From the NCBI GenBank assembly GCA_965140765.1, contig OZ223309.1:620001-684000 (forward strand): 64,000 bases of DNA, read 5' to 3'. The first letter of the stretch is position 1, and each line of letters begins with the position of its first letter. This document shows, piece by piece, positions 44,879-55,462 of this stretch. This DNA comes from Sunxiuqinia sp963678245 (GTDB lineage: Bacteria; Bacteroidota; Bacteroidia; Bacteroidales; Prolixibacteraceae). A program made the position numbers and the translations under genes. The notes beneath the pieces are model-generated. The model ran no database searches, was not told the origin of the DNA, and saw only the letters and a list, made by a program, of their open reading frames with translations.

Positions 44879-45964
44879 ATGGAAAAGAACTCAACGATAA
44901 AACCCCGATTTTTTCAGCTGTTTGACAAGCTTCATGCAGGAGACTGTAGTCTGCAGGAGCTGTATGAGCTGGAGACTTTTTTTGAAAAGGAACAATCGGT
45001 TGTAGCGCTAAAAAAACGAATGATTCAGAACTTGGAAGATGAAACTTATCGGGCTAGTGGTCATTTTATTAGCGATGATGCATTTCAAAAAATTAAAAGA
45101 CAGATCAAACAAAAGGAGCAGGAGAAAGATTTCCGGTCTGTTCCTTTATACATCCAAATCACAAAAATTGCAGCCATTGTCGTGATTTCATTTGTGATGG
45201 GCGGCTTGCTGGTCAACTTTTTGAATGCGCAAGGTGAACTAGATGCTGTTTCCTACTGCGAAATTGAAGCTCCGCTAGGAGCGAAGTCCCGGGTGGTTTT
45301 GCCCGATAGCTCTGTGGTATGGTTGAATGCAGGCAGTTCCCTCAGATACTCAACAAATTTCAGCGAGTCCGAACGTAATGTTTCGCTGGTTGGTGAAGGG
45401 TATTTTGATGTGGCTAAAAACGAACAACTTCCTTTTGTGGTCAATGCCCACGGCTTTCTTGTAGAAGTCTTGGGAACCGAATTTAATATACAGGCATACG
45501 AAAATGAACCGCTCATTGAAACAGTTTTGGTGAAAGGAAAAGTGAAATTAAATCACGCAATAGAGCGCATTGGAGACCGCGTATTTTTGACTCCAAACTC
45601 AAAAGCTTCGTTCTATAAAAACAAGGAAGATGCGGTAGCCAGTGGAGACCCGCGAATGGTCATCCTGACCAATATTGATCCAAGACCATTGATTGCCTGG
45701 AAAGATGATCAATTAATTTTTGAGAGTGAGATGCTCAAGGATTTGGTTGTGAAGCTAGGACGTAAATACGATTATACCTTCGAGTTTGAATCGGTAGATA
45801 TTGAAAATTATCGATTCTCCGGCGCACTTGAGGATGAAACCTTGCAACAGGTGATGGATGTGATTACCACTACTTCTCCAATATCGTATGAAATAAAAGG
45901 AAAAATAGTAACCATTAGTGAAGATTTGACAAGAACTGGAAATTTTAAAAAGCACTTACGATGA
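44879..45964 (+). CDS. FecR-family anti-sigma factor, PUL module C
   Basis: ATG 44879 (MEKNSTIKPRFFQLFDKL) is chosen over an upstream TTG at 44855. The 361-residue protein has the cytoplasmic sigma-binding part and a membrane helix (IAAIVVISFVMGGLLVNFL). The FecR domain carries VVLPDSSVVWLNAGSSLRY and LGTEFNIQAYE. A full DUF4974-like C-terminal domain is present (LIFESEMLKDLVVKLGRKY, FSGALEDETLQQVMDVI). It is the intact counterpart of the damaged module B protein. It should hold the sigma factor until SusC reports substrate. Confidence 0.93.
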   Translation: MEKNSTIKPRFFQLFDKLHAGDCSLQELYELETFFEKEQSVVALKKRMIQNLEDETYRASGHFISDDAFQKIKRQIKQKEQEKDFRSVPLYIQITKIAAIVVISFVMGGLLVNFLNAQGELDAVSYCEIEAPLGAKSRVVLPDSSVVWLNAGSSLRYSTNFSESERNVSLVGEGYFDVAKNEQLPFVVNAHGFLVEVLGTEFNIQAYENEPLIETVLVKGKVKLNHAIERIGDRVFLTPNSKASFYKNKEDAVASGDPRMVILTNIDPRPLIAWKDDQLIFESEMLKDLVVKLGRKYDYTFEFESVDIENYRFSGALEDETLQQVMDVITTTSPISYEIKGKIVTISEDLTRTGNFKKHLR

Positions 45965-45967
45965 AAA

Positions 45968-45999
45968 AAAAGGAACAGATTGACACATCTGCTCCTTTT
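45968..45999 (+). terminator. Hairpin between fecR and susC, module C
   Basis: AAAAGGA, one mismatch, CAGAT pairs with ATCTG, mismatch, TCCTTTT over a six-base loop, directly after the fecR stop. Its position and AAAGGA/TCCTTT ends match the hairpin in module A and the remnant in module B. Confidence 0.65.
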
Positions 46000-46089
46000 G
46001 AAAAATGATTGAGTTAAATTTTAATCGATGCTGCATAAGTTGGTAGCTGCTGCAAGCATCTATTGTTAACCATTTAACAAACCAAATGT

Positions 46090-49000
46090 ATGAAAAAAAA
46101 TCGAATTGGATTTGTTTTCCCTGCGAGGGGTAAGCTTAAAAAAACACTGCTTGTGATGAAACTAACAGCCATTTTTATTTTGGCTTTCTTGGTCCAGGTA
46201 AACGCCTCGGTGTATTCTCAGAATACAAAATTTGACGGCGACTACCGTGGAAAAACCATTCGGGAAGTCTTTACTGAAATCGAGGATCAAAGTCGCTTTC
46301 GTTTTTTCTTTAACGATGATTTCACCGACATCGATCAGGTGGTGGATTTTACCGTGAAAAATGCGGACGTAGAAGGCATTCTGGATCGAATGTTTAAAGG
46401 GTCGGATATCAGTTATAAGATTTCGGAGAACGATTTAGTTGTCTTAACCACTAAACAAAATTTGCAGGCTAAGGTGATCAGCGGAAAGGTCGTCGACTCG
46501 GGTGGGGAATCAATGCCCGGCGTAACTGTGGTTGTCAAGGGAACTACCAAGGGAACCATTACCGACCTGAATGGAAATTACACCATCAACATGGGAGAAG
46601 GGAGTAAAACACTTGTTTTCTCTTTTGTCGGAATGGAATCCCTTGAAGTTGAGGTGGGTAGCCAAAGCGTTATTAATATTACCATGAGTGAATCTTCCAT
46701 TGGATTGGAAGAAGTGGTCGCAATTGGCTATGGTGTTCAAAAGAAAGAATCGTTGACAGGAGCCATTTCTGGTGTGACATCTGAAGATTTGGACCGAGTA
46801 CATTCAACAACCGTTTCGGGAGCACTGGCCGGTAAAATTGCCGGGGTAACTTTTCGGATGCCGGATGGACGTCCGGGAGCTAGTGCCAACATTCAAATTC
46901 GTAACATGGGGAACCCCCTGTATGTTATTGACGGGATTCAAAAAGATGCCGGACAGTTTAATAACCTTTCTCCTAACGACATTGAAAGTATTACCGTTTT
47001 AAAAGATGCTTCGGCTGCAATCTATGGGTTACGGGCTGCAAATGGGGTAGTCGTAGTGACTACCAAGCGTGGCAAGCTGGGTACAAAAAATACCATTAAC
47101 GTAGATGCTTACACGGGCTGGCAAAATTGGACGCGTTTTCCGGAAACAGTTGGTGCCTATGAGTGGATGCTTGGTAAAGCCTATGCTGAAATGAACCTGG
47201 ATGGAAGTACCAACATTACCCGTGACGAGCTGGACAAGTGGCAGGTAGGTACAGAGTCTGGTTATCAAAGTTTCGACTGGTATGACTTTATCATCAAACC
47301 CAATTCGCCGCAAACATCTGTTAACGTGAGTACGTCGGGTGGTTCTGATAAAATCAACTATTATTTATCGGTTACTCGCCTGGATCAAAATTCCATGCTG
47401 GGGCGTGAATTTACTTTTGGACGAACCAACTTTCAGTCCAATATCGATGCGAAAATTACCGATCGTTTAAAAGTTGGTGTTTCGATCAACGGACGTATGG
47501 AAACTCGTGACAATCCGGGTGTTCCTGGTGGAGATGACTATTGGGCTCCCCGCTTTGCCTTGTTCCGTAACCGGCCAACAGAGCGACCTTACGCCAATGA
47601 TAATCCTGAATATGTTAACAATATTGGGCACATGGCCGAAAACTGGGGACTGCTAACCAAAGAAAAATCGGGTTACTGGACCGAAGACTGGCGCGTGCTA
47701 CAATTAAACTTCACTGGTGAGTACGATATTCCAATTGATGGTTTAAGTGTGAAAGGAACTTATTCGCATTATATAGCCGATCGCTTAATGAACGGGCACG
47801 AATATACCTATGAAGCTTATTCCTATTTTCCTGAGGACGATGAATACCGGGTAACTTTTCAGAACTTAAATCCTTGGAGAGAACGCGGAACGCGAAAGAA
47901 TATCGAAACAGTGCTTCAGGCTCAGCTCAATTATGCAAAAGAATTTGGCAAGCATGGTATTGCTGCTACATTTGTAAACGAACGGATTGAACGGCGAGAA
48001 CTGGAAGTTTGGGTTCATGCGGTGCCAAAGACCAACGCTTTGCCTTTGCTTCAATTTCCGGATATCGACACTTATGATGATCGGGACGATGAAAGTGCGC
48101 GTATTGGATATGTTGGCCGCTTAAACTACAATTACGACAATAAATATTATCTGGAACTTGCTGGTCGTCAGGATGCTTCCTGGAAGTTTGTGTCGAACCA
48201 ACGTTGGGGGTTCTTCCCGTCGGCTTCTGTAGGTTGGCGGATTACTGAAGAAAATTTTGCCAAAGATTTATTGGGTAATAGTAGCTTTGACCTGAAATTG
48301 CGTGCTTCCTATGGAGAACTAGGGGATGACGATGTTGGGATTGGTAATTTCGATTACCTGACAGGTTATAATTATGCTTCGCAGGCTGTAATCATGGATG
48401 GTGAGATTATTACGGGAGCCCGCGATCGGGGAGTACCTGTTACTTCCATTTCATGGTACACGAGTACCATTACTGACATCGGTGCCGACTATTCCACAAT
48501 AAACGGAAAATTGAGTGGTTCGGTGGACTATTTCTACAGGAAGCGGGAAGGCTTACGCGGTCGTAAATATGATATTCTGGTTCCTAGTGAATTAGGTTAT
48601 TCATTACCTGAAGAAAACGTCAATAGCGACGCCATTGTGGGAGCAGAAACTTCGATTGTTTACAACGGGAAAAAAGGTGACTTGAATTACTCTGTTGGTG
48701 GAAACATTTCATTTGCCCGTGAAAAATTTCTGGAATCATATAAACCACGTTTTGGTAATTCTTGGGATCATTACCGGAACTCATCAGAAGATCGTTGGAC
48801 CGGAGTTTTCTGGGGATATGAAACGATTGGTCAGTTTGAGTCATTCGAGCAGATCAACAGTTATCCCATTAATAATGATGGCGAAGGAAACCGAACCATG
48901 TTGCCTGGAGATTTCATATACAACGATGTGAATGGTGACGGACGAATCAACGGTTTAGATGAACGCCCCATCGGTTTTCCAAGGGATCGGAACCCGATCA

Positions 49001-49503
49001 TAAATTTTGGTTTTAATATTAGTGCCGACTACAAGGGCTTTGATCTGAAAGCGGATTTCTCAGGTGGTTCAGCCTATTCCTACAACCAAAACTGGGAAAT
49101 GCGTTGGCCCTACCAAAATACAGGTAATTTGCTGAGTCAATTCTATGACGACCGCTGGCACCGGGAGGATCCCTATGATATGAACAGCCCATGGATGGCA
49201 GGTAAGTATCCGGCATTGCGTTTCAATACCGGTTGGCACAACAACTACAATAAGCAATCTACCTTTTGGTTGACCAATGCCCGCTATGTGCGTTTGAGAA
49301 CACTGGAAGTCGGATATACAATTCCTCAGATTCTGGTGCAGAAAGTGGGTATGCAAAAAGTCCGTTTGTATGTGAACTCGTACAATTTGTTTTCTATTGA
49401 TAACCTGAGAAAACTGGGTGTGGAGCCGGAGGTGATGGAACCCAATGGTTTGCAATATCCACAAAACAGAATGGTAAATGTTGGTGTTAACCTTTCTTTC
49501 TAA
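46090..49503 (+). CDS. SusC-type TonB-dependent transporter with STN domain, module C
   Basis: The 1137-residue transporter has a signal peptide ending near VYSQ (residue 44). The STN domain (about 46-120; TIREVFTEIEDQSRFRFFF) and a CarboxypepD_reg-like domain (about 130-205) follow. A TonB-box-like LEEVVAIGYGVQKK, the plug (DGIQKDAGQFNNLSPNDIESI) and the barrel with terminal aromatic SF complete it. The STN domain links it to the FecR and sigma genes just upstream. susD begins 9 bp later. Confidence 0.96.
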   Translation: MKKNRIGFVFPARGKLKKTLLVMKLTAIFILAFLVQVNASVYSQNTKFDGDYRGKTIREVFTEIEDQSRFRFFFNDDFTDIDQVVDFTVKNADVEGILDRMFKGSDISYKISENDLVVLTTKQNLQAKVISGKVVDSGGESMPGVTVVVKGTTKGTITDLNGNYTINMGEGSKTLVFSFVGMESLEVEVGSQSVINITMSESSIGLEEVVAIGYGVQKKESLTGAISGVTSEDLDRVHSTTVSGALAGKIAGVTFRMPDGRPGASANIQIRNMGNPLYVIDGIQKDAGQFNNLSPNDIESITVLKDASAAIYGLRAANGVVVVTTKRGKLGTKNTINVDAYTGWQNWTRFPETVGAYEWMLGKAYAEMNLDGSTNITRDELDKWQVGTESGYQSFDWYDFIIKPNSPQTSVNVSTSGGSDKINYYLSVTRLDQNSMLGREFTFGRTNFQSNIDAKITDRLKVGVSINGRMETRDNPGVPGGDDYWAPRFALFRNRPTERPYANDNPEYVNNIGHMAENWGLLTKEKSGYWTEDWRVLQLNFTGEYDIPIDGLSVKGTYSHYIADRLMNGHEYTYEAYSYFPEDDEYRVTFQNLNPWRERGTRKNIETVLQAQLNYAKEFGKHGIAATFVNERIERRELEVWVHAVPKTNALPLLQFPDIDTYDDRDDESARIGYVGRLNYNYDNKYYLELAGRQDASWKFVSNQRWGFFPSASVGWRITEENFAKDLLGNSSFDLKLRASYGELGDDDVGIGNFDYLTGYNYASQAVIMDGEIITGARDRGVPVTSISWYTSTITDIGADYSTINGKLSGSVDYFYRKREGLRGRKYDILVPSELGYSLPEENVNSDAIVGAETSIVYNGKKGDLNYSVGGNISFAREKFLESYKPRFGNSWDHYRNSSEDRWTGVFWGYETIGQFESFEQINSYPINNDGEGNRTMLPGDFIYNDVNGDGRINGLDERPIGFPRDRNPIINFGFNISADYKGFDLKADFSGGSAYSYNQNWEMRWPYQNTGNLLSQFYDDRWHREDPYDMNSPWMAGKYPALRFNTGWHNNYNKQSTFWLTNARYVRLRTLEVGYTIPQILVQKVGMQKVRLYVNSYNLFSIDNLRKLGVEPEVMEPNGLQYPQNRMVNVGVNLSF

Positions 49504-49511
49504 CCTAAAAA

Positions 49512-51407
49512 ATGAACATGAACATGAAAAAATTTAGTTATATACTAATCTTTTTGCTAGCCTTTAGTTCGGGCTGCAACGATGATGATTTTCTAGACAG
49601 GGAGCCCACTAATATTTTGCTGGATAACCAAGTCTGGAACGATGAAAGTTTGATTTTATCGGTTGTTTCAGACTTGTATTTCAGAATTCCTGAATACCAG
49701 TCAGTGAATAGCTGGTCGACTTATGCAGATTTTGACGAAGCCTTTGCCTCTAACTTTGACGATTACTGGCGGCATAAAAACAACGAATGGGGTTATGGCG
49801 AATGGGGATTGTGGAATTACGGCTACATCCGTGAAGTCAACCTCTACATTCAAAAAGCCAGTTCGGATCTCACCGCAGAATTGGATCCGGAAGTAAAGGC
49901 TCGCTTTGTGGCTGAAGGACGTTTCCTGCGTGCTGTCAATTACTTTGAGCTGGTGAAACGTATGGGAGGAGTTCCGTTGATTCTGGAACCGTTAACCTAC
50001 GATTTCAGCGGCGATGCGTCATATTTGGAATACCCACGATCAAAAGAATCGGAAATTTATGATTTCATTCTTACTGAATTGGATGATATCAAAAATGATC
50101 TTCCTAATGATGTGAATCTGAAAAGCCGTGCAACTCAGGGTTTGGTGCTTGCAATGAAATCACGGGTGGCACTTTATGCGGCTTCCATTGCGAAGTATGG
50201 TGTCAATACGCCTAGCGTATCTTTACCTGGCGGCGAGGTTGGTATTCCGAGCAGTATGGCAGAAGGATATTATACCATGGCCCTTAATGCAGCTGAAGAA
50301 TTGATCGATAATGGGCCCTATTCATTGTACGAAAAGAAGGAAGATCTATCAGAAAACTTCGCTAGCCTATTTACTGACAAAGCAAATAATACGGAGGTGA
50401 TTTTTGTACGAGATTATATCCAAAGTGAGAACTGGGATGGTCGAGCTAATTTGTGGACTTTATGGAATCAGCCTTGGTCGGGAGCTGAAGATCTGGAAGG
50501 CGGACGCACCAATCCTTCGCTGAATCTGGTTCAATCATTCGAAATGCTGGACAATACGTTCCAAACTTTTGAGACGATGACTGGTGGCGACTACATCTAT
50601 TTCAACAGCCCGCTGGATATGTTCGCTGGTCGTGATGCCCGTTTGGCAGGTACTGTGATGTTGCCAGGCTCCAAGTTTAAAGGAAAGGATCTGGATATTT
50701 GGGCTGGTTATATTTTGGCTGATGGCACCATTATTACCGGAGATGAATTCGGTCAGCGAAAAGACCTTCCTGGAACGGACACACCTCGTCAGGTTGTTGG
50801 ATTTGATGGCCCAATTGATGGACGTGAGTATAGTGCTCAGTCAGGTTTTTATGTCAGGAAATTTATGGATACCGCTACCGGGTCGGGACAACGTGGTTTG
50901 AAAAGTGACGTTTGGTGGGTTCGCTATCGTTTGGGCGAAGTATATTTGAATGCCGCCGAAGCCGCTTTTGAACTGGGTGACGAAGATGCCGCTGCTGAAT
51001 ACTTGAGTGAGGTGCGTCGTCGTGCCGGTTTTACAACCGATTTGACTGCCGCTGATATGTCGTTCGACCGGATTGCACACGAACGTAAAGTTGAGCTGGC
51101 TTTTGAGGGACATCAGTTGTGGGATATGAAACGCTGGCGTTTGGCCCATGTTGTCTGGAACGGTGAGCAAACACCGCTGACAAACCAGCCTTGGAAAGCC
51201 GACGAAGTAAGTACTCGCGTGTTTGGTTTGTGGCCATACAAATACTATGATCCGGGCAGCCCAAATAACGAAAAATATGTCTTTAAACAAGTCGTTCCTG
51301 GACAAGTGACGGGTGCTGATCGCTTCCGTCTGGGTAATTACTATTCATTTATCAATGACGATATTAGAAATAACAATCCACAAATTGTTAAGAATCCGAA
51401 CCAATAA
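49512..51407 (+). CDS. SusD-family glycan-binding lipoprotein, module C
   Basis: The 631-residue lipoprotein has a lipobox Cys at 22 (LAFSSGC). Other in-frame ATGs at 49518 and 49524 are possible starts. SusD signatures are FVAEGRFLRAVNYFELVKRMGG and, near the end, HERKVELAFEGHQLWDMKRWR. It works with the SusC 9 bp upstream. It is followed 13 bp later by the DUF3823 lipoprotein gene, so the three form one surface complex. Confidence 0.95.
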   Translation: MNMNMKKFSYILIFLLAFSSGCNDDDFLDREPTNILLDNQVWNDESLILSVVSDLYFRIPEYQSVNSWSTYADFDEAFASNFDDYWRHKNNEWGYGEWGLWNYGYIREVNLYIQKASSDLTAELDPEVKARFVAEGRFLRAVNYFELVKRMGGVPLILEPLTYDFSGDASYLEYPRSKESEIYDFILTELDDIKNDLPNDVNLKSRATQGLVLAMKSRVALYAASIAKYGVNTPSVSLPGGEVGIPSSMAEGYYTMALNAAEELIDNGPYSLYEKKEDLSENFASLFTDKANNTEVIFVRDYIQSENWDGRANLWTLWNQPWSGAEDLEGGRTNPSLNLVQSFEMLDNTFQTFETMTGGDYIYFNSPLDMFAGRDARLAGTVMLPGSKFKGKDLDIWAGYILADGTIITGDEFGQRKDLPGTDTPRQVVGFDGPIDGREYSAQSGFYVRKFMDTATGSGQRGLKSDVWWVRYRLGEVYLNAAEAAFELGDEDAAAEYLSEVRRRAGFTTDLTAADMSFDRIAHERKVELAFEGHQLWDMKRWRLAHVVWNGEQTPLTNQPWKADEVSTRVFGLWPYKYYDPGSPNNEKYVFKQVVPGQVTGADRFRLGNYYSFINDDIRNNNPQIVKNPNQ

Positions 51408-51419
51408 AAACGTAGAAAG

Positions 51420-52121
51420 ATGACTAAAATAAAATTAATCATATTATTGGGAGTCGTAGTCGGTTTTCTTACTTCATGTGAGTGGGATAATTACGATGCC
51501 CCGGAATCCATGCTTCAGGGAAATATTGTGTACAACGGCGAAGCCATCAATGTTAGTTACAACGATGTAATTTTTCAATTGTGGGAGCCGGGATGGCTGT
51601 TGGATGTTCCTATCGACGTAACAGTCGATCAGGATGGATCCTACTCAGCGCTGTTGTTCAATGGCACTTATAAACTGATTATTCCTTCGGCTCAAGGGCC
51701 TTGGCGTAATAAGGTGAATTCAACAACCGGTTCTGACACTATCCTTGTGAACCTGAACGGCGATATGAACATAGATATTGAAGTGGAGCCGTATTACATG
51801 ATTCGCAACGCTCAGTTTTCGGCGAGCGGACGCGATGTGACTGCGACTTTTCAAGCTGAAAAAATCATTACCGATGCAGATGCACGAGACATTGAGCGTG
51901 TTAACCTGTACATCGGTAAAACACAATTTGTTGATTTTCGAGGATTTATAGTCCGTGACGAAATTGCTGGTGGCGAAATTGCTAGTCCTAATGCCATTAG
52001 CATGAGTGCGACCGTGCCGACGCTTACTCCAACCCAGAACTATGTTTATGCACGGGTAGGTTTGAAGATCGCAGGTATTGAAGATATGATATTCTCAGCG
52101 GTGCAGAAAATTGACTTATAA
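51420..52121 (+). CDS. DUF3823 surface lipoprotein
   Basis: The 233-residue lipoprotein has Cys 20 in GFLTSC, followed by EWDNYDAPESMLQG, the typical start of DUF3823 proteins. It consists of two beta-sandwich parts (about 30-130 and 135-233). Members are encoded after SusD in many PULs and are presumed glycan-binding or structural partners of SusCD. A strong terminator follows 22 bp after the stop. Confidence 0.88.
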   Translation: MTKIKLIILLGVVVGFLTSCEWDNYDAPESMLQGNIVYNGEAINVSYNDVIFQLWEPGWLLDVPIDVTVDQDGSYSALLFNGTYKLIIPSAQGPWRNKVNSTTGSDTILVNLNGDMNIDIEVEPYYMIRNAQFSASGRDVTATFQAEKIITDADARDIERVNLYIGKTQFVDFRGFIVRDEIAGGEIASPNAISMSATVPTLTPTQNYVYARVGLKIAGIEDMIFSAVQKIDL

Positions 52122-52142
52122 CCCTCTTTGTTGAGACAACAG

Positions 52143-52183
52143 GGCCATCCGAATTAAATCAAAATTCTCGGATGGCCTTTTTT
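52143..52183 (+). terminator. Strong rho-independent terminator
   Basis: GGCCATCCGA pairs with TCGGATGGCC, with further AATT/AATT contacts possible inside, and runs into TTTTTTGT. It ends the module C susCD transcript. Confidence 0.92.
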
Positions 52184-52284
52184 GTAATTTCTAATCTCCA
52201 TACCTTAAGGAAACGATGAGAGGGTATTGAGTCTGAAGTGAATTGTGTTGAAAGTCAGTGTTTTGAATGGAATGTAGAAAACTA

Positions 52285-53280
52285 ATGATGGTAATGTTAA
52301 AAAAGATTAGTTTGGTGACTGTTTTTTTGCCTTGTTTTGTTTACAAGGATTAACTCAAGGTTCAGATATCATGCTGTTTGGCGATACTTTACGCCGGGGA
52401 ATTCCTTTTTCCAAAGACCCGCATGTTATCAAGTTCAATGGAAATTACCTGATGTATTTTTCCATTCCACCATTTGAAGACAATACGGATCCGATGAACG
52501 GCTGGGCGATAGGGATTGCCAAAAGCTCCAATTTAACCGATTGGGAAAAAGTTGGCGAGATTCTGCCCGACCGGGATTACGAAGAAAAAAGGCTTATGTG
52601 CACCAGGGGCTCTGGTTATCGAAGGGCAGGTGCATTTGTTCTATCAAACTTACGGGAATTGGAAAAATGATGCGATTCGTCATGCGGTTTCCGATGACGG
52701 AATTAATTTTGAAAGAAATTCAACCAATCCGATTTTTCGGCCCACGGGCGACTGGAACTACGGGCGTGCTATCGATGCCGAGGTTTTCCGATTCGAGGAT
52801 CGCTATCTGCTATATTTTGCAACTCGCGATACGAGTATGGATATTCAAATGCAGGGAGTCGCTGCTGCTCCGCTCAATACCAACTTTAACCGCGAAGATT
52901 GGAAACAACTGACCGACGAACCCATTCTAGCACCGAAATACCCGTGGGAGGGGCGCTGTGTTGAGGGCGCTTCCATTATTCAACGGGGCGACAGCCTGTA
53001 TCTGTTTTATGCGGGAGCATACAATAATGGACCTCAGCAGATTGGTGTTGCTAAAAGTGATGATGGCGTTCATTGGGAGCGGTTGAGCAATAAGCCGTTC
53101 TTAGCCAATGGTGATCCCGGCGAATGGAATTCCTGCGAATCCAGACATCCACACATCTTCAAAGATGAAGATGGCCGCACCCATTTATTTTTTCAGGGAA
53201 ATAATGATTTTGGAAAAAACTGGAGGATTTCTCAAAAAGAAGTTATCTGGACTAAAAATGGACCTGAACTGGACGATTAA
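52285..53280 (+). pseudogene. GH43-like glycosidase broken by two compensating frameshifts
   Basis: The start MMVMLKKISLVTVFL (from 52285) is in one frame. At the T7 run near 52321-52330 the reading passes to a second frame (LFCLQGLTQGSDIMLFGDTLRRG). At the A6 run near 52585-52590 it returns to the first (KGLCAPGALVIEGQVHLFY) and stays open to the stop at 53280. The intact reconstruction is a signal peptide plus one five-bladed propeller with SKDPHVI, AIDAEVFRF and CVEGASIIQ at the three catalytic acid positions of GH43-type enzymes. Both shifts lie in homopolymer runs, so a recent pseudogene, slippage-based phase variation or assembly error are all possible. Confidence 0.75.
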
Positions 53281-53379
53281 TGGTAGAATAGGACGTTTCA
53301 ATGAGTAGTTGACAGGCTAAAGTTGTACTTGAAATGGACCATAATCAAAGAAGGTACCATTAAAATAAATTCCATTAAC

Positions 53380-55437
53380 ATGAAACGAATCTTTTATTCT
53401 TTAGCCCTTTGTCTCTCCGTTCTGGTGAGCTTTTCATCCTGCGAGCAACAAGCTGCCGATGTGCAAGTCACCATGACTGTTCACCCGGATCTTAAGCAGC
53501 AAAACGACTTCTACTTAAGTAATAAATCACCCTTACAGCCTGTTCATTTTATCAAACTTCCGTTGGGAAGTATCCAACCTAAAGGATGGATTCTGAAATT
53601 GATGGAATTACAAAAAAACGGATTATCCGGACATCTGGGCGAAATTAGTGCTTGGCTGGAAAAGGATAATAATGCCTGGTTATCCGAAGGTGGAGATCAT
53701 GGCTGGGAAGAAGTACCCTACTGGTTACGAGGCTATTCTGATATGGCTTTCATCTTCGATGATCCGGAGATGAAAGAGGAAGCTATGGTTTGGATTAATG
53801 GTATTTTAAACAGCCAGCAGGAGAGTGGCTGGTTTGGTCCGGAAGCACGTGCTGCGAATGGCCATCTCGATTACTGGTCAAACATGATTGTGTTGTTTAC
53901 GTTGCAGAATTATTATGAATACACCGATGATGAGCGAATCATTGATTTTATGACTAAGTATTTTCGATTTGAGATGACTGTGCCTGATGAGGCATTTTTA
54001 TCGAGCTACTGGCAAAACAGTAGGGGAGGCGACAATCTATATAGCGTCTACTGGTTGTACAATCGTACCGGCGATGCCTTTCTGCTCGAACTGGCGGAGA
54101 AAATCCATCGCAATACTGCCGATTGGACGCAAAAACCGAGTTTGCCCAATTGGCACAATGTGAACATTGCCCAATGTTTCCGCGAGCCGGCTACCTGGTT
54201 CATGCAGTCAGGCGATTCAGCTCACTATCACGCTTCTTACAATGTTCATGACCTCATTCGCCGTACTTTTGGACAGGTTCCAGGGGGGATGTTTGGTTCG
54301 GATGAAAATGCCCGCTTGGGCTACATTGACCCACGCCAGGGAACAGAAACCTGCGGATTTGCGGAGCAAATGACTTCCGATGGAATCATGATGCGCATCA
54401 CTGGGGATCCGCTTTGGGCTGATAACTGCGAAGATGTCTTGTTTAATAGCTTTACAGCCGCATTCACTAGTGATATGAAATCGCTTCGGTACATCACTTG
54501 TCCTAACGGAGTGACGGCCGATGCCGAGAATCACCATCCCGGAATTGATAACCGCGGGCCATTTCTGACCATGAATCCGTTTAGCAGCCGTTGCTGCCAG
54601 CATAATCACGGACACGCTTTACCATACTATCTGCAAAACCTGGTGATGGCTACCAACGACAATGGCTTGGCAGCCATCATGTATAATTCAAACGTAACAA
54701 CGGCTAAGGTGGGTGATGGCACCGAAGTCATATTGAATCAGGAAACCAATTATCCTTATGAAGAAGACATCCGGTTCAGTTTGACGATGGAGCAAAATGT
54801 GGCTTTCCCTCTTTATTTGCGTATTCCAGGTTGGTGCGAAAATGCCTCGCTTCAATTGAACGGAAACTCCGTCAATGTATATGCCAAAGCGGGTGCATAC
54901 ATTAAAATTGATCGGGAGTGGGCCGATGGAGATCAACTGAGTTTAAACTTGCCCATGAACCTGTCTTCGCGCATCTGGAAGGTAAATCAGAACAGCGTTT
55001 CGGTCAATTATGGTCCGTTAACTTTTTCACTGAAAATTGATGAGGAATACAAAAAAATCAGTAGTGTTGAATCAGCTATTGGTGATTCGAAATGGCAAAA
55101 AGAGGCTGATCCGGAGGAGTGGCCGGCCTATACAATTGACCCCCAAAGCCCGTGGAATTACGGGCTGATACTTGATCCGGATAACCTGGAGGCATCCCTG
55201 AAGATTATTCGCAAAGGATGGCCGGCAGATGATTATCCTTTTTCGTTGGAAAATACACCGATTGAGATTCAGGCGAAAGGCCGGCGGATTCCCTCGTGGA
55301 AGATTGATCAATACGGATTGGTCGACGTTCAGCCTAGGTATCCTGTGCAGACCAGCGAACCTATGGAAGACATTACCTTGGTTCCGATGGGAGCTGCCCG
55401 ATTGAGGATTTCAGCTTTCCCATTCTTGAAACAATAA
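53380..55437 (+). CDS. GH127-family beta-L-arabinofuranosidase (DUF1680)
   Basis: ATG 53380 (MKRIFYSLALCLSVLVSF) gives a lipoprotein leader with Cys 21; the frame opens at 53323. The 685-residue protein has the (alpha/alpha)6 barrel of GH127 and C-terminal beta-sandwich domains. The zinc-cysteine active site is complete: E323 and C325 in GTETCGFAEQM, and C405-C406 in SSRCCQHNHGHALP, matching the Glu/Cys/Cys/Cys set of characterised enzymes, where one Cys is the nucleophile. It would release beta-L-arabinofuranose from plant or algal glycans. Related families with similar motifs (GH146 and others) are possible. Confidence 0.92.
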   Translation: MKRIFYSLALCLSVLVSFSSCEQQAADVQVTMTVHPDLKQQNDFYLSNKSPLQPVHFIKLPLGSIQPKGWILKLMELQKNGLSGHLGEISAWLEKDNNAWLSEGGDHGWEEVPYWLRGYSDMAFIFDDPEMKEEAMVWINGILNSQQESGWFGPEARAANGHLDYWSNMIVLFTLQNYYEYTDDERIIDFMTKYFRFEMTVPDEAFLSSYWQNSRGGDNLYSVYWLYNRTGDAFLLELAEKIHRNTADWTQKPSLPNWHNVNIAQCFREPATWFMQSGDSAHYHASYNVHDLIRRTFGQVPGGMFGSDENARLGYIDPRQGTETCGFAEQMTSDGIMMRITGDPLWADNCEDVLFNSFTAAFTSDMKSLRYITCPNGVTADAENHHPGIDNRGPFLTMNPFSSRCCQHNHGHALPYYLQNLVMATNDNGLAAIMYNSNVTTAKVGDGTEVILNQETNYPYEEDIRFSLTMEQNVAFPLYLRIPGWCENASLQLNGNSVNVYAKAGAYIKIDREWADGDQLSLNLPMNLSSRIWKVNQNSVSVNYGPLTFSLKIDEEYKKISSVESAIGDSKWQKEADPEEWPAYTIDPQSPWNYGLILDPDNLEASLKIIRKGWPADDYPFSLENTPIEIQAKGRRIPSWKIDQYGLVDVQPRYPVQTSEPMEDITLVPMGAARLRISAFPFLKQ

Positions 55438-55462
55438 AAAAACATTGAATTTGAAGATTACA

